This document shows, piece after piece, positions 8,939-18,778 of a stretch of DNA of 47,360 bases; position 1 is the first letter of the stretch, and each line of letters opens with the position of its first letter. Position numbers and translations under genes: made by a program. The stretch lies in the NCBI GenBank assembly GCA_947074105.1, contig CAMTON010000019.1:1-47360 (forward strand). Reading direction: 5' to 3'. The notes below the pieces were generated by a model that had not been told where the DNA came from, did not search any database, and saw only the letters and a program-made list of their open reading frames with translations. The stretch comes from an uncultured Bacteroidales bacterium. Its GTDB lineage: Bacteria > Bacteroidota > Bacteroidia > Bacteroidales > JAUNSR01.

Positions 8939-11900
8939 ATGAATAACATTAATTTTTACAAAATGAGAAAAAAGAGAATTCCTTCTTCCTGTTTTTCCTA
9001 TCAGCGAAAAACTCTTAAAGCGGTAAGTTGTCTGTTATTTACTTCTGCTTTTATTTCGGAGCCAGTTTTCGCTCTTCCGTCTGAAAAACTTAATGAATTA
9101 ATCGTATCTCAACAAGTTCAGAAAACAACCATCACCGGTACAGTCACTAATGATGAAGGGGAACCTATTATTGGTGCGAATATTGTTGAAAACGGTACTA
9201 CCAACGGGACTATTTCGGACTTTGACGGAAAATTCAAATTAACAGTGAGCAGTCCGGATGCAGTGCTTGTCTTTTCTTATATAGGTTATGTCGCCCAGAA
9301 GATACCTGTAGGGCAAAGCCGTAAAATTGATGTTAGATTGATTGAAGATTCCAAAATGGTGGATGAAGTTGTTGTAATCGGCTATGGTACACAAAAGAAA
9401 GCCGATGTAACAAGCTCAGTGGCAAGTGTTAAGGCTGAGACATTTAATAAAGGTGCGATACTTGATGCAGGACAGCTTGTACAGGGTAAAGTAGCCGGAT
9501 TACAGATTTCTCTTCCTTCGGGAGATCCGTCAGGTTCGACTTCTGTGATGTTACGTGGTAATTCATCATTGAAAGGCGGTTCATCTCCGCTTATACTTGT
9601 AGATGGAGTACCCGGATCTTTTGCTACCGTTGCTCCTGAAGAAATCGAAAGTATTGATGTATTAAAGGACGGTTCTGCAACTGCGATCTACGGAACGCGT
9701 GGTACTAACGGGGTGATAATAATCACTACTAAAAGCGGAAGTCGCGAGATGCCTTCAAGCATTGAATATAACGGATATGTTTCTGTCTCTCAACAGGTAA
9801 GGACTGCCGATTTCATGAATGCCAGTGATTTCCGGCAGCGTCTGGAAGAAGGATATTCCTTTTCCGGAGCTAATGACAAGGATTATGGAGCAGATACCGA
9901 CTGGATGGACCTTATAAGCCGTAACGGTGTATCACAGGTACATAATGTTACGTTAAGAGGAGGTAATAAACAAACGAGTATGATTGCCAACCTTACTTAT
10001 GATGAAAAAAAGGGAACATTCAAAAGCTCAGAGGCTACAAATATTCGTGCTCGTCTTGAAGTGACTCACCGAATGTTTAATGATAAACTGACTACCAATA
10101 TATCTATTATTGCAAACGAAAGAAAACAGGGGCCACAGTTTCAGAGTGATATCTACAGACAGGCATGTATTCAGAATCCGACACAGCATGTATATAATGA
10201 AGACGGCACTTATGTAGAACGTCCTGTATATTTCTATGACAATCCGGTGTCTTTGATCAACGAAAGAAAAGGTGAATCCCGCAGTCGTAATATCCGTATG
10301 ACGGGAAGTATGGAATTCAAACCGGTAGAAAGCGTAAGCATAAAAGCGATGTATACCAGAAAGGGACAGAGTTATTTAAACGGATATTATCTTACAAAAC
10401 AGCATCCTACAACGACAGAAAGCGGTTATAACGGTTATGCGTCAAGATATACTTCCGATTATATCAACAATCTGGCTGAAATAACAGCGAGCTGGCGTAA
10501 ATCATTCAACAATCATGATTTCAGTGCTATTGTTGGTTATAACTATGAAGATAATACAAGTGAAAACTATGGTGTGAGCAACAGAGATTTTCCTACCGAC
10601 AGTTATGATTATAATAAACTTGAATCAGGTCTTGGTCTGACAAAAGGAACGGCAAGCATGAATTCATATAAAAGTTCGGACAAACTTATCGGTATGTTTG
10701 CCCGTGCCACTTATAACTATGATGACAGATATCTGTTAATGGTGTCAATACGCAGGGAAGGATCTTCAAAATTCGGAGCGGATCATAAATGGGGTAATTT
10801 CCCCGGAGTTTCTGCCGGATGGCGTCTGAATAATGAAAGTTTCATGAACGGCATTACCTGGATTGACAATCTTAAAGTAAGAGCAGGTTATGGTATTACC
10901 GGTATCAACATATCCGATCCCTATGTTTCATTAGCTTCTTTGAACTACAGCAATAACTATTTCCTTTATGAAGGAGAATGGATAAATACTCTTGTACCGA
11001 CAAGAAATCCTAATCCTGATCTTAGATGGGAAAAGAAATATGAATATAATATCGGTTTTGATTTTGATTTCTTTAATGGCCGTTTAGGAGGTTCCATCGA
11101 TTGCTATCAGCGTGATACAAAAGACGCTTTATGGGATTATGCGGTTCCGGTTCCTCCATATCAATACGACTATATCACAGCTAATGTTGGTCAGATACGC
11201 AACAAAGGTGTTGAGTTCCTGTTCAATATCGTTCCGATACAAACCAAACATTTCCAGTGGGACTCTAACATCTCATATTCTACAAATAAGAATAAGTTGA
11301 TTTCCATCTCTAATGATCAGTTTCAGATGTCTACCGACTGGTTTACAACAGGACATACGGGAGAACCGATTCAGACAACTACCCATCGTGTGAAAGTCGG
11401 TGATCCGATTGGTAATTTCTTCGGACTGAAATCTATAGGACTTGATGAAAACGGTAAATGGCTGGTTGAGAGATTGAATAAAGATGATAACGGAAATGTA
11501 ACAGGCAAATATTATGACCTTGCTGAAAATGCGACAGATGAAGACCGTCAGGTATTAGGAAACGGAGTGCCGACGCATTATCTGAACTTTAATAATAAAT
11601 TACGCATAGGAAGATTCGATGTTTCAGTAGGAATGCGTGGAGCTTTCGGATTCGAGATTCTTAACTATCAGGCAATGTATTATTCAAATCCTACAATACA
11701 ATATAATGTATTAAACAGTGCATTTGACAAACATATGTCATATAAGATAAGCGAAGACGGAAAAAGTTATTCCCCGACAGGGAAATCCGTAACAATAAAT
11801 GATTCTCAGCGCTATGTAAGTGAATATGTTGAAAAAGGTAATTACTGGAAAATAGACAATGTTACACTGGGCTATACCTTCAATACTTCCAACATCAAAT

Positions 11901-12070
11901 TCATACAAAACCTGAGAGTTTATGCTTCCTGTCTTAATCTTGCAACATTTACAAATTATAAAGGCATTGATCCGGAAGTACAGATGACCGGACTAGATGC
12001 AGGGACAGACAGCCGAGACAAATATCCAACTATTCGCTCTTATACATTAGGTCTAAATGTTACATTTTAA
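8939..12070 (+). CDS. SusC/RagA-family TonB-dependent outer membrane transporter
   Basis: Outer-membrane nutrient importer of 1043 residues, the usual SusC size. In order: a long N-terminal export region; a carboxypeptidase-D-like domain (ITGTVTNDEGEPIIGANI, about residues 64-81, through the FDGKF motif); the TonB-box region DEVVVIGYGTQKK (about 141-153); a plug with LVQGKVAGLQI and IESIDVLKDGSATAIYG; and a 22-strand barrel ending in the aromatic TLGLNVTF. It is followed 12 bp later by susD, so the two form a SusCD pair. No glycoside hydrolase, lyase, sulfatase, sigma/anti-sigma pair or hybrid two-component system lies nearby, so the substrate cannot be inferred. Confidence 0.95.
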   Translation: MNNINFYKMRKKRIPSSCFSYQRKTLKAVSCLLFTSAFISEPVFALPSEKLNELIVSQQVQKTTITGTVTNDEGEPIIGANIVENGTTNGTISDFDGKFKLTVSSPDAVLVFSYIGYVAQKIPVGQSRKIDVRLIEDSKMVDEVVVIGYGTQKKADVTSSVASVKAETFNKGAILDAGQLVQGKVAGLQISLPSGDPSGSTSVMLRGNSSLKGGSSPLILVDGVPGSFATVAPEEIESIDVLKDGSATAIYGTRGTNGVIIITTKSGSREMPSSIEYNGYVSVSQQVRTADFMNASDFRQRLEEGYSFSGANDKDYGADTDWMDLISRNGVSQVHNVTLRGGNKQTSMIANLTYDEKKGTFKSSEATNIRARLEVTHRMFNDKLTTNISIIANERKQGPQFQSDIYRQACIQNPTQHVYNEDGTYVERPVYFYDNPVSLINERKGESRSRNIRMTGSMEFKPVESVSIKAMYTRKGQSYLNGYYLTKQHPTTTESGYNGYASRYTSDYINNLAEITASWRKSFNNHDFSAIVGYNYEDNTSENYGVSNRDFPTDSYDYNKLESGLGLTKGTASMNSYKSSDKLIGMFARATYNYDDRYLLMVSIRREGSSKFGADHKWGNFPGVSAGWRLNNESFMNGITWIDNLKVRAGYGITGINISDPYVSLASLNYSNNYFLYEGEWINTLVPTRNPNPDLRWEKKYEYNIGFDFDFFNGRLGGSIDCYQRDTKDALWDYAVPVPPYQYDYITANVGQIRNKGVEFLFNIVPIQTKHFQWDSNISYSTNKNKLISISNDQFQMSTDWFTTGHTGEPIQTTTHRVKVGDPIGNFFGLKSIGLDENGKWLVERLNKDDNGNVTGKYYDLAENATDEDRQVLGNGVPTHYLNFNNKLRIGRFDVSVGMRGAFGFEILNYQAMYYSNPTIQYNVLNSAFDKHMSYKISEDGKSYSPTGKSVTINDSQRYVSEYVEKGNYWKIDNVTLGYTFNTSNIKFIQNLRVYASCLNLATFTNYKGIDPEVQMTGLDAGTDSRDKYPTIRSYTLGLNVTF

Positions 12071-12082
12071 TCAGCTGAAGAT

Positions 12083-13693
12083 ATGAAAAATATAAAAATT
12101 GGAATTTATACTGTTATTACCGGATCTTTATTAAGTCTTACCGGATGCTTTAACTTAGATGAAACAGTATTTTCAGAAGTTACAGAAAACTCTTTCATAC
12201 CGACGAATAAGGATGTGGCAGCATTAATGGCAAGTGCTTATTCTCCGTTGAATTATATATATAACTGGCAGGGATATTTTGATTTGCAGGAAGAACCGGC
12301 AGATGTTATCATCACTCCTACCCGTCCGAACGGATGGGATGACGGCGGTACATACAGAAGAATGCACCTGCACACATGGACTCCGGAATCATGGCAGCCA
12401 AGAAATACCTATCTGACTGCTTATAGCGGTATCAACAGTGCAAACCGTGTAAAAGACCAGATAGAAAGCGATCAGCTACCTGTGGGAGATAAAAAGGACG
12501 CTATAATTGCCGAACTAAGAGCAATAAGAGCGTTATGGTACTCTATTTTGCTTGATTCTCATGGCAACGTGCCTATCGTAACTCAGTTTACTGATGAGAT
12601 TCCAAAGCAGTCTAAACGTCAGGAAGTTTATGATTTTATTGTGAAAGAACTTAATGATGTTTTACCCGACTTAAGCGAGGAAAATAATTCCGTCACTTAC
12701 GGACGTATGAATAAATGGGCAGCATATATGACTCTGGCAAGAGTATATCTTAATGCTGAGGTATATACCGGGACTGCGCAGTGGCAGAATGCACTTAATT
12801 GCGTAAATGAGGTGATCAATTCAGGCATATTCAGTCTTTCTTCCGATTATTCTGACAACTTTACACCGGAAGCGGATTTCAACAATAAGGAGTTTATCTT
12901 CGCTGTTCCTTATGACAGCAAGTATTCTGCGTTTGGACAGCATCATAAATGGTATCCTTCAATTGCCAAAGAGCATTTCGGAAATAAATCCGATTATTTC
13001 TGGGGCGGTTCCTGTGCAAATCCTCAGTTCATAAATTCATATGAACCGGGAGATAAAAGGCTGGAAAAATCATGGCTTATAGGACCTCAGTATAGAGCTG
13101 ACGATCCGAACGTGTTAGTCTGGACTTGCCTTAATTATCTTCCGTCTCTTACATGCATGAAAGACGGAAAAGATTATACAAGCATTGACTACGGCTACAG
13201 AGTTATGAAGTTCGGCTATAATTATGATTCTAATACAGGCGGATGGAGCAATGACTTCGCTTATTACAGATATGCGGAAACTCTGATGATAAAAGCGGAA
13301 TGTCTGCTTCGCCTGAATCAAAATGAATCGGAAGCCGCTAATCTTATATCACAGATTCGTTCAAGAGCATTTGATGATGCCAGTCTGGCTAATGTTACGG
13401 TAGAAGACCTGAAGAAAGATACACGCATTAAATATGGGACTCTGAACTGGGACAATGAGATAGACAATCCGGGAGATCAGTCACCTGTCATTCTTGGCGG
13501 CTTATATGATGAATGGGGAATCGAATTCGTTTGTGAAGCTCAAAGAAGAACACAAATGATAAGATTCGGAACATACAGTACAAAAAGCTGGTTTAATCAT
13601 GAAGCCGTTAAGGACGGTCACACGGCTCTGTTTCCTATACCTCTTGCAGAACTGCAGGCAAATGAAAATCTGAAACAGAATCCGGGATATTAA
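12083..13693 (+). CDS. SusD/RagB-family nutrient-binding outer membrane lipoprotein
   Basis: Surface lipoprotein that caps the SusC pore and binds the substrate. 536 residues; the lipobox LTGC puts the acylated Cys at residue 22 after a hydrophobic signal. The N-terminal TPR-like helices include NRVKDQIES and IIAELRAIRALWYSILLDSHGNVPI, a SusD hallmark. The SusD C-terminus FPIPLAELQANENLKQNPGY is intact. It is cotranscribed with susC and followed by a strong terminator at 13721. Trp- and Tyr-rich loops could contact a ligand but do not reveal which one. Confidence 0.95.
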   Translation: MKNIKIGIYTVITGSLLSLTGCFNLDETVFSEVTENSFIPTNKDVAALMASAYSPLNYIYNWQGYFDLQEEPADVIITPTRPNGWDDGGTYRRMHLHTWTPESWQPRNTYLTAYSGINSANRVKDQIESDQLPVGDKKDAIIAELRAIRALWYSILLDSHGNVPIVTQFTDEIPKQSKRQEVYDFIVKELNDVLPDLSEENNSVTYGRMNKWAAYMTLARVYLNAEVYTGTAQWQNALNCVNEVINSGIFSLSSDYSDNFTPEADFNNKEFIFAVPYDSKYSAFGQHHKWYPSIAKEHFGNKSDYFWGGSCANPQFINSYEPGDKRLEKSWLIGPQYRADDPNVLVWTCLNYLPSLTCMKDGKDYTSIDYGYRVMKFGYNYDSNTGGWSNDFAYYRYAETLMIKAECLLRLNQNESEAANLISQIRSRAFDDASLANVTVEDLKKDTRIKYGTLNWDNEIDNPGDQSPVILGGLYDEWGIEFVCEAQRRTQMIRFGTYSTKSWFNHEAVKDGHTALFPIPLAELQANENLKQNPGY

Positions 13694-13720
13694 ATAAATC
13701 AATTCTTTAAATAAAAACAG

Positions 13721-13761
13721 AAGCAGGAGAAAAGACAAAAACTTTCTCCTGCTTTCTTTTT
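13721..13761 (+). terminator. Rho-independent terminator after susD
   Basis: A 12-bp perfect stem (AAGCAGGAGAAA at 13721-13732 with TTTCTCCTGCTT at 13743-13754) with a 10-nt loop, followed by a T-rich run to 13761. It begins 27 bp after the susD stop. Confidence 0.85.
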
Positions 13762-13895
13762 GCCGTATAACATATATAAGAACAACTATTATTTTTATCA
13801 ATCATTCTTATAAGAGGATATAAAAAAACACTTAAATAAATCTTTCACAACTCAATAAATTCTCTTCAAAGTCTGTTTATGAAAGTTCTGAAATA

Positions 13896-13903
13896 TATCT
13901 TTG
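13896..13903 (+). promoter_or_regulatory. Probable -7 box for the nitroreductase gene
   Basis: TATCTTTG is a perfect TAnnTTTG, 36 nt upstream of the chosen ATG (13940). The -33 region is weak (GTTTAT near 13875). It separates the nitroreductase unit from the terminated susCD transcript. Confidence 0.5.
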
Positions 13904-13939
13904 AAAGAAAACAATACTAATTATATAAACATTATTAAT

Positions 13940-14563
13940 ATGATGCGATTTAATAAGTTCTTAAAAGCCGTCATTTTATTTATGGCTGTTATTATCTTTT
14001 GCGGTATGAACTCATGTAAAAAACCGGGACTAAAGGAGCGGGAAGATATCATACTTGAAAATATCCTTACACGTACAAGCGTAAGGTCGTACACTGATCA
14101 GCGTGTCGATGAAGGAAAAATAGAGTATCTTCTCAAAGCAGCTATGGCAGCACCGACCGCTGTCAACTCTCAGCCGTGGAGTTTCGTCGTCATAACAGAA
14201 AAAGATCTGCTTAAGACGCTTGCCGATTCTCTGCCTTATGCAAAGATGACCTCCGGAGCACCACTTGCCATAGTAGCCTGCGGGGTTATGGACAAGACGC
14301 TTAAAGGCGGCGGAAAAGATTACTGGGTCCAAGATGTTTCTGCTTCTGTTGAAAACATTCTGCTTGCCGCGCATGGTATGGGTCTTGGTGCTGTATGGAC
14401 CGGATTATATCCTATAATGGAAAGAGTACATACAGTTCAGAATATACTGCACATCCCTTCTGATGTAATTCCGTTAGCTCTGATTCCGATAGGTTATCCT
14501 GACGGAGAGACTAAACCGAAAAATAAATGGAATATCGAAAACGTACATCACAACAGATGGTAA
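13940..14563 (+). CDS. Lipoprotein-type nitroreductase-family FMN oxidoreductase
   Basis: NAD(P)H:FMN nitroreductase-fold protein, 207 residues from the ATG at 13940. The upstream in-frame TTG at 13901 is rejected because it overlaps the -7 box. The N-terminus is hydrophobic and ends in a lipobox-like GMNSCKK, predicting a membrane-anchored extracytoplasmic enzyme, which is odd for a family that is normally cytosolic. Family motifs are TRTSVRSYTDQRV, AAMAAPTAVNSQPWSFVVI (FMN phosphate region), the central SVENILLAAHGMGLGAVWTG and the C-terminal IPIGYPDGE. It is followed 60 bp later by an exported rhodanese. It would need FMN and a reductant outside the cytoplasm; the physiological substrate is unknown. 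Confidence 0.85.
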   Translation: MMRFNKFLKAVILFMAVIIFCGMNSCKKPGLKEREDIILENILTRTSVRSYTDQRVDEGKIEYLLKAAMAAPTAVNSQPWSFVVITEKDLLKTLADSLPYAKMTSGAPLAIVACGVMDKTLKGGGKDYWVQDVSASVENILLAAHGMGLGAVWTGLYPIMERVHTVQNILHIPSDVIPLALIPIGYPDGETKPKNKWNIENVHHNRW

Positions 14564-14623
14564 TTCCTTTTATATATTTCAGTTTTAAATCAACCTCAGC
14601 CAGCAAACAAGACAATTTTAATT

Positions 14624-14998
14624 ATGAGAATAACATTAATAATAATCTTTATGTCTACGATATTATCATCTCTTTTCGGCACAAATGTAAATTATGAAAT
14701 ACTTAATAATGAAGAATTTGCAAAAGTGATAACAGATAAGACAGTACAGCTTGTCGATGTAAGAACACCTGATGAATTTAATGAAGTCCATATTCCGGGA
14801 GCGGTAAACATAGATGTCAAAAACAGTGATTTCCCTGTCGAGGCCGAAAAACTTGATAAAGAAAGACCTGTAGCCGTTTATTGCCGAAGCGGAGCAAGAA
14901 GCAAGATAGCGGCTAAGATCCTTGCGGATAAAGGATATAAAGTTTACGACCTTGACAAAGGGATAATGAATTGGGACGGAGCAAAAGTTACTCCTTAA
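14624..14998 (+). CDS. Exported single-domain rhodanese
   Basis: Sulfurtransferase-fold protein of 124 residues. Residues 1-20 form a signal peptide (MRITLIIIFMSTILSSLFG). The rhodanese domain shows VQLVDVRTPDEFNEVHIPGA, the active-site loop YCRSGARS with the persulfide-forming Cys near residue 88, and the end motif GGIMNW-like DKGIMNWDGAKV. It is probably cotranscribed with the lipoprotein nitroreductase. Known roles of periplasmic rhodaneses (thiosulfate, polysulfide or cyanide handling) are possible but nothing here chooses among them. Confidence 0.88.
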   Translation: MRITLIIIFMSTILSSLFGTNVNYEILNNEEFAKVITDKTVQLVDVRTPDEFNEVHIPGAVNIDVKNSDFPVEAEKLDKERPVAVYCRSGARSKIAAKILADKGYKVYDLDKGIMNWDGAKVTP

Positions 14999-15147
14999 AA
15001 ATCTTAACGGAAAAGCAGAAATAAAGCCGGAGCACTGATGTTAATAAAGAGTAATGGTATTCAACATCGGTAATAAATGGTTGTTTTAATACCGGAGACT
15101 TCCGAATTTATCGGATATGAAGGATTAATAACTAAAAATTTCTGATT

Positions 15148-15630
15148 ATGTCTATCAACATTGGTGAACCTAAGGAACTGATGAACCTTAGTATAGAATT
15201 ATTAAATAAGCTCCTTTCCAATGAATTTGTTTTACTGGCAAAATCATGGAGCTTCCACTGGACTGTTACAGGCCCTTCTTTCGGTTCCTATCATTCTTTT
15301 CTTGAAAAGATTTACAAAGAAACTTTTGAAAATATAGATAATATAGCTGAAAGAATAAGAGCTCTCGACGGAGTACCTTTGGAATCGTTAAGATCATATA
15401 TCGAACATGCAACAATCAAGGATTACAATGCGGGAGAAACACTCCCTGAAGCAAAAACTATGTTTGCGCTTCTTCTTGATGACCACGAAAGCATAATACG
15501 CGATATCCGTGAAGACCTTAAAATCCTCGAAGCTCAGAAAGTGATGGATGAAGGTACGATAAATCTGCTTCAGGATATGATCTACCGTATGGGAAAGACC
15601 GCATGGATGCTGCGAGCCCATATAAGCTAA
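15148..15630 (+). CDS. dps: Dps-family ferritin-like DNA-protecting protein
   Basis: Iron-storing dodecameric mini-ferritin of 160 residues. The inter-subunit ferroxidase ligands are visible: His in WSFHWTVTG (about residue 37), His49 in GSYHSFLEKIY, and the Asp/Glu pair in NIDNIAERI (about 60-68). It oxidises Fe2+ with H2O2 and protects DNA under oxidative or starvation stress. It lacks the Lys-rich N-terminal tail of E. coli Dps, so DNA binding is uncertain. It is a single gene with its own upstream spacer (about 150 bp) and a strong terminator behind it. Confidence 0.93.
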   Translation: MSINIGEPKELMNLSIELLNKLLSNEFVLLAKSWSFHWTVTGPSFGSYHSFLEKIYKETFENIDNIAERIRALDGVPLESLRSYIEHATIKDYNAGETLPEAKTMFALLLDDHESIIRDIREDLKILEAQKVMDEGTINLLQDMIYRMGKTAWMLRAHIS

Positions 15631-15674
15631 AAACAGAGATAATAAATTCAATCGGTTATTTTATCAATAAAACA

Positions 15675-15720
15675 AAATCTCCTTATGATAGCGGAATATC
15701 CGTTTTTCATAAGGAGATTT
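15675..15720. terminator. Bidirectional terminator between dps and the GT39 gene
   Basis: A 14-bp perfect stem (15675-15688 with 15707-15720, AAATCTCCTTATGA type) encloses an 18-nt loop that itself folds (CGGA/TCCG around ATA). T-rich sequence follows on both strands, so it can end both convergent genes. Confidence 0.85.
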
Positions 15721-15765
15721 CTTTTGTAATATATCAGACCCCACAGAAGTTAAGAACATATCAAA

Positions 15766-17592
15766 TTACTGCAGTTCATAGAAAGGCACATTATCGGAAG
15801 CATTATTATTGCTGTCTGTACTTTCAATATCATCATCATCGTCGTTGTCATCATAAACCGCATTCGGATCTTTACTGAAGCTGTATAATTTGATAAAATC
15901 CCTTACTTCCGTATCGCTGTGAGGCGAACGCATTATCTCTTCAAAAATATAACTGTCGCCATATTTATTATTAAATTTCTCAAAATCTCTCTCTCCGATA
16001 ATCAGATAACCGTTATCCGGATATTCCTCTTCAAAAAGTCTTACTCTGTCGTCAAGATAGAAATTAGTAATATAAAACCTCAGCATATCGACTGAGATAT
16101 ATTGATATAAAGGAGCATTACCAATTGTCTGACCTATACTGTATGAGAAGTTCTTCATCGATTTATCGTTAAGTATCATCGGCTGAAGCATACCGTCGAG
16201 CAGGAACTGCAGACCGAATATAAGAGCGAAAGAAGAACTTATGAATACCCTTTTTCTCTGCATTGCATTTCTGAAGAAAAGCGCAAAACACAAAATACAC
16301 ATTCCAAGTCCTACAAGACCAATTATGGTAAACGGAGCATCTTCGATCACCTGAGTATAACGGGCCAGTTTTACCGCCGTTCTTCCTGACAGATATCTTT
16401 CCGGTTCTATTACTCCCGTTTTAAGAGTCCCCCATACAATAAGAAGTATCATTGTGGCACAGAATATGATTCCGTTGAAAATCTTATAGATCTTTGTTCT
16501 GTCCATTACGATCCAGACAAGAAAATCCGCAACATACACTGCAATAAAAGGATATATCGGCAAAAGGTAAACCGAACGTTTACTCTTAGGAATACAGTAA
16601 AATACAAAAATAAGGACTGTAGTGGTAGCTGCATAAAGACGGGGACGATCTATCTCTTCAAACCACTCTTTTACCGCTCTCCAGAACTTCACGGCTTTGG
16701 TATTAATTCCGTTACCCAGATATTTCCACGATCTTTTATAATGAAGAGTGAAAAGAGAAAGAATAAGCAGTATGGTCCATGGAATATAACCCGTAATAAG
16801 TGTAAGAACATTATATATTGCAGGATTTTCATGAGATTCATAACTCATTTTCCCGAAGAAGCGGCCGAAATTCTCCTCTACGACAAGTCTTAAAAACTCA
16901 TCTCCTCCCTGAAGATAAGCCAGATAATACCATACTGTAGGAAGCACACACGCAAGAATCGCAGGATAGGCCATCTTAAATAAAGCATAAAAGAAATTTC
17001 TTCCGTTCAGTAAAAGAAACAGTCCCATACTTCCGCACGGAAGAAGAAATCCTACGGGGCCTTTTGTCAGCGTTCCGCAGCTCATAAATATTATAGACCA
17101 GAAAGGTATGCCTTTCATTCCGTGCTCATACCATTTATAAAGTTCGAGTATCGCTAGCACAATCATAGCTGTAAGTACCATATCCACACGCGTATTCATT
17201 GCAGCACGATGTACCTCGAAAGTCGTAACCATGATTAATGTAGCTATAAAAGAGCGCATGGTATCGACTCTTTTGGCAAAAAATATGAAGAAAAACAGCG
17301 ACATCACAATAAGAGCCACTGTCGAGGGAAGGCGTGATGAAAACTCCGTGACCTCTCCGAAAGGAAGTGAAGCAAGAGCTATCATCCAGTGGAAGAAAGG
17401 TGGTTTATAAGCTATGTCGACTCCGAAATTTGTAGGCAGGATCCAGTTGCCTGTCTCAAGCATCGAAAGAGCCACCATAGCCTCGCGGGGTTCGCCTTTG
17501 GTATGAAAATCGACAATACCGATAAACGGCAAAAGCGTTCCGCATAATATTATAAAAAGAAGAAATAGTAATCCCCTGGTTTCTTTATCCAT
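15766..17592 (-). CDS. ArnT/PMT-like membrane glycosyltransferase (GT39/GT83)
   Basis: Integral membrane transferase of 608 residues with about 12 membrane segments. It moves a sugar from a polyprenyl-phosphate carrier to lipid A, protein or another envelope acceptor. The first periplasmic loop has the GT-C Asp/Glu motif FHTKGEPREAMVA (about residues 29-41), followed by KPPFFHWMIAL, as in ArnT. The C-terminal soluble part ends in an acidic run (residues about 585-592, DDNDDDDDIE) and an Asn-rich tail, which is unusual. It is 35 bp downstream of the GT2 that would supply its donor. The acceptor and sugar are unknown. Confidence 0.88.
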   Translation of the reverse strand: MDKETRGLLFLLFIILCGTLLPFIGIVDFHTKGEPREAMVALSMLETGNWILPTNFGVDIAYKPPFFHWMIALASLPFGEVTEFSSRLPSTVALIVMSLFFFIFFAKRVDTMRSFIATLIMVTTFEVHRAAMNTRVDMVLTAMIVLAILELYKWYEHGMKGIPFWSIIFMSCGTLTKGPVGFLLPCGSMGLFLLLNGRNFFYALFKMAYPAILACVLPTVWYYLAYLQGGDEFLRLVVEENFGRFFGKMSYESHENPAIYNVLTLITGYIPWTILLILSLFTLHYKRSWKYLGNGINTKAVKFWRAVKEWFEEIDRPRLYAATTTVLIFVFYCIPKSKRSVYLLPIYPFIAVYVADFLVWIVMDRTKIYKIFNGIIFCATMILLIVWGTLKTGVIEPERYLSGRTAVKLARYTQVIEDAPFTIIGLVGLGMCILCFALFFRNAMQRKRVFISSSFALIFGLQFLLDGMLQPMILNDKSMKNFSYSIGQTIGNAPLYQYISVDMLRFYITNFYLDDRVRLFEEEYPDNGYLIIGERDFEKFNNKYGDSYIFEEIMRSPHSDTEVRDFIKLYSFSKDPNAVYDDNDDDDDIESTDSNNNASDNVPFYELQ

Positions 17593-17627
17593 TTTAAAAA
17601 GTTTTTGTTTATTGCTGATTATAAAAA

Positions 17628-18560
17628 CTATTTCAAGTTTATTTTTTCCTGAATTATATATTCAGGTCTTCCTTTTGTCTCATCAAAAATATTACCTATA
17701 TATTCACCCAGAATTCCGATGGTAAACAGCTGGATTCCTCCCATAAGCAATACTATGAATATCGTTGACGACCAGCCCGGAACGATTTTCTCCGGACGGA
17801 ATATATTAAGACATACCATCCATACAATAATGGCAATAGCGAATATTATACACATCAAACCGAGAGAAATTGCAAGCTTCAGCGGTTTCTTTGAAAAACC
17901 GAAAATGCCGACAGCCGCAAGATGTACCATTTTGCTGAGCGAATATTTGGTGCTTCCCGCGTAACGTTCTTCCCTTTTATACATATGAGGTTCCTGTCTG
18001 AAACCCATCCAGCTGAAAAGGCCACGCAGATATTTATGTTTTTCCGGAAAACGGGCAAAAGCATCGACCACAGCTCTGTCTACAAGACGGAAGTCACCGG
18101 TATCCACCGGGAAAGCGTATTCAGATAAAGCATTCAGTGTGCGATAATATATTCTCGCTGTCATCAGCTTAAAAAAAGACTCACCCTTACGAGACTCTCT
18201 CACTGCATAAACGATATTACATCCCGTAGTCTGCCATTTCTCCACCATCTTTGGAATCTCTTCCGGAGGGTCCTGCAAATCGGCATCGATGATCACTGCG
18301 GCATCACCGTCAACATTGTGCAGACCGGCGCTCACCGCATTCTGATGACCGAAATTTCTGGAAAAAGAAATCACTGTGACTTTTTCATCCTGTTTTGCAA
18401 GATTTCTAAGAATCTCAAGAGTTCTGTCGCGGCTTCCGTCATTTATAAAGATGAAAGAATAGTCATAGCTGACGCCTGACATCACTTTTACAAATCGTCT
18501 GTAAGATTCTTCAAGTACTTCTTCTTCGTTATAACAGGGAATAATTATATTCAGTTTCAT
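17628..18560 (-). CDS. Polyprenyl-phosphate glycosyltransferase (GT2, ArnC/GtrB/DPM-like)
   Basis: Transfers a sugar from a nucleotide donor to undecaprenyl phosphate on the cytoplasmic face. 310 residues from the ATG at 18560 (MKLNIIIPCYNEEE); an in-frame ATG four codons earlier (18572) is also possible. GT-A fold motifs are IIPCYNEE, INDGSRD, the DXD-like DADLQDPPEEI and QxxRW-region equivalents (RGLFSWMGFRQEPH). Two C-terminal membrane helices (IIFAIAIIVWMVCL and FIVLLMGGIQLFTIGILG) match GtrB/DPMS relatives. It lies between GtrA and the GT39 gene, an arrangement that supports one shared pathway. Confidence 0.92.
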   Translation of the reverse strand: MKLNIIIPCYNEEEVLEESYRRFVKVMSGVSYDYSFIFINDGSRDRTLEILRNLAKQDEKVTVISFSRNFGHQNAVSAGLHNVDGDAAVIIDADLQDPPEEIPKMVEKWQTTGCNIVYAVRESRKGESFFKLMTARIYYRTLNALSEYAFPVDTGDFRLVDRAVVDAFARFPEKHKYLRGLFSWMGFRQEPHMYKREERYAGSTKYSLSKMVHLAAVGIFGFSKKPLKLAISLGLMCIIFAIAIIVWMVCLNIFRPEKIVPGWSSTIFIVLLMGGIQLFTIGILGEYIGNIFDETKGRPEYIIQEKINLK

Positions 18561-18778
18561 GAAATAACCCATTGTATTAATCTGTACGACAAATATTTAC
18601 GACAGACAGTCATAATGTCGCTTATCTTTTCCATAAGAATATGCAGCTATAAATCCGTCAATTGCAATATATTACGTACAGCAGTATAATATCAGGAACA
18701 ATGTCTCGATATTATAACATTATGTAAGAGAAAATTATTCTTTTAGAAAGAAAAGATTTCTTTAATAAAAGATAAAAT

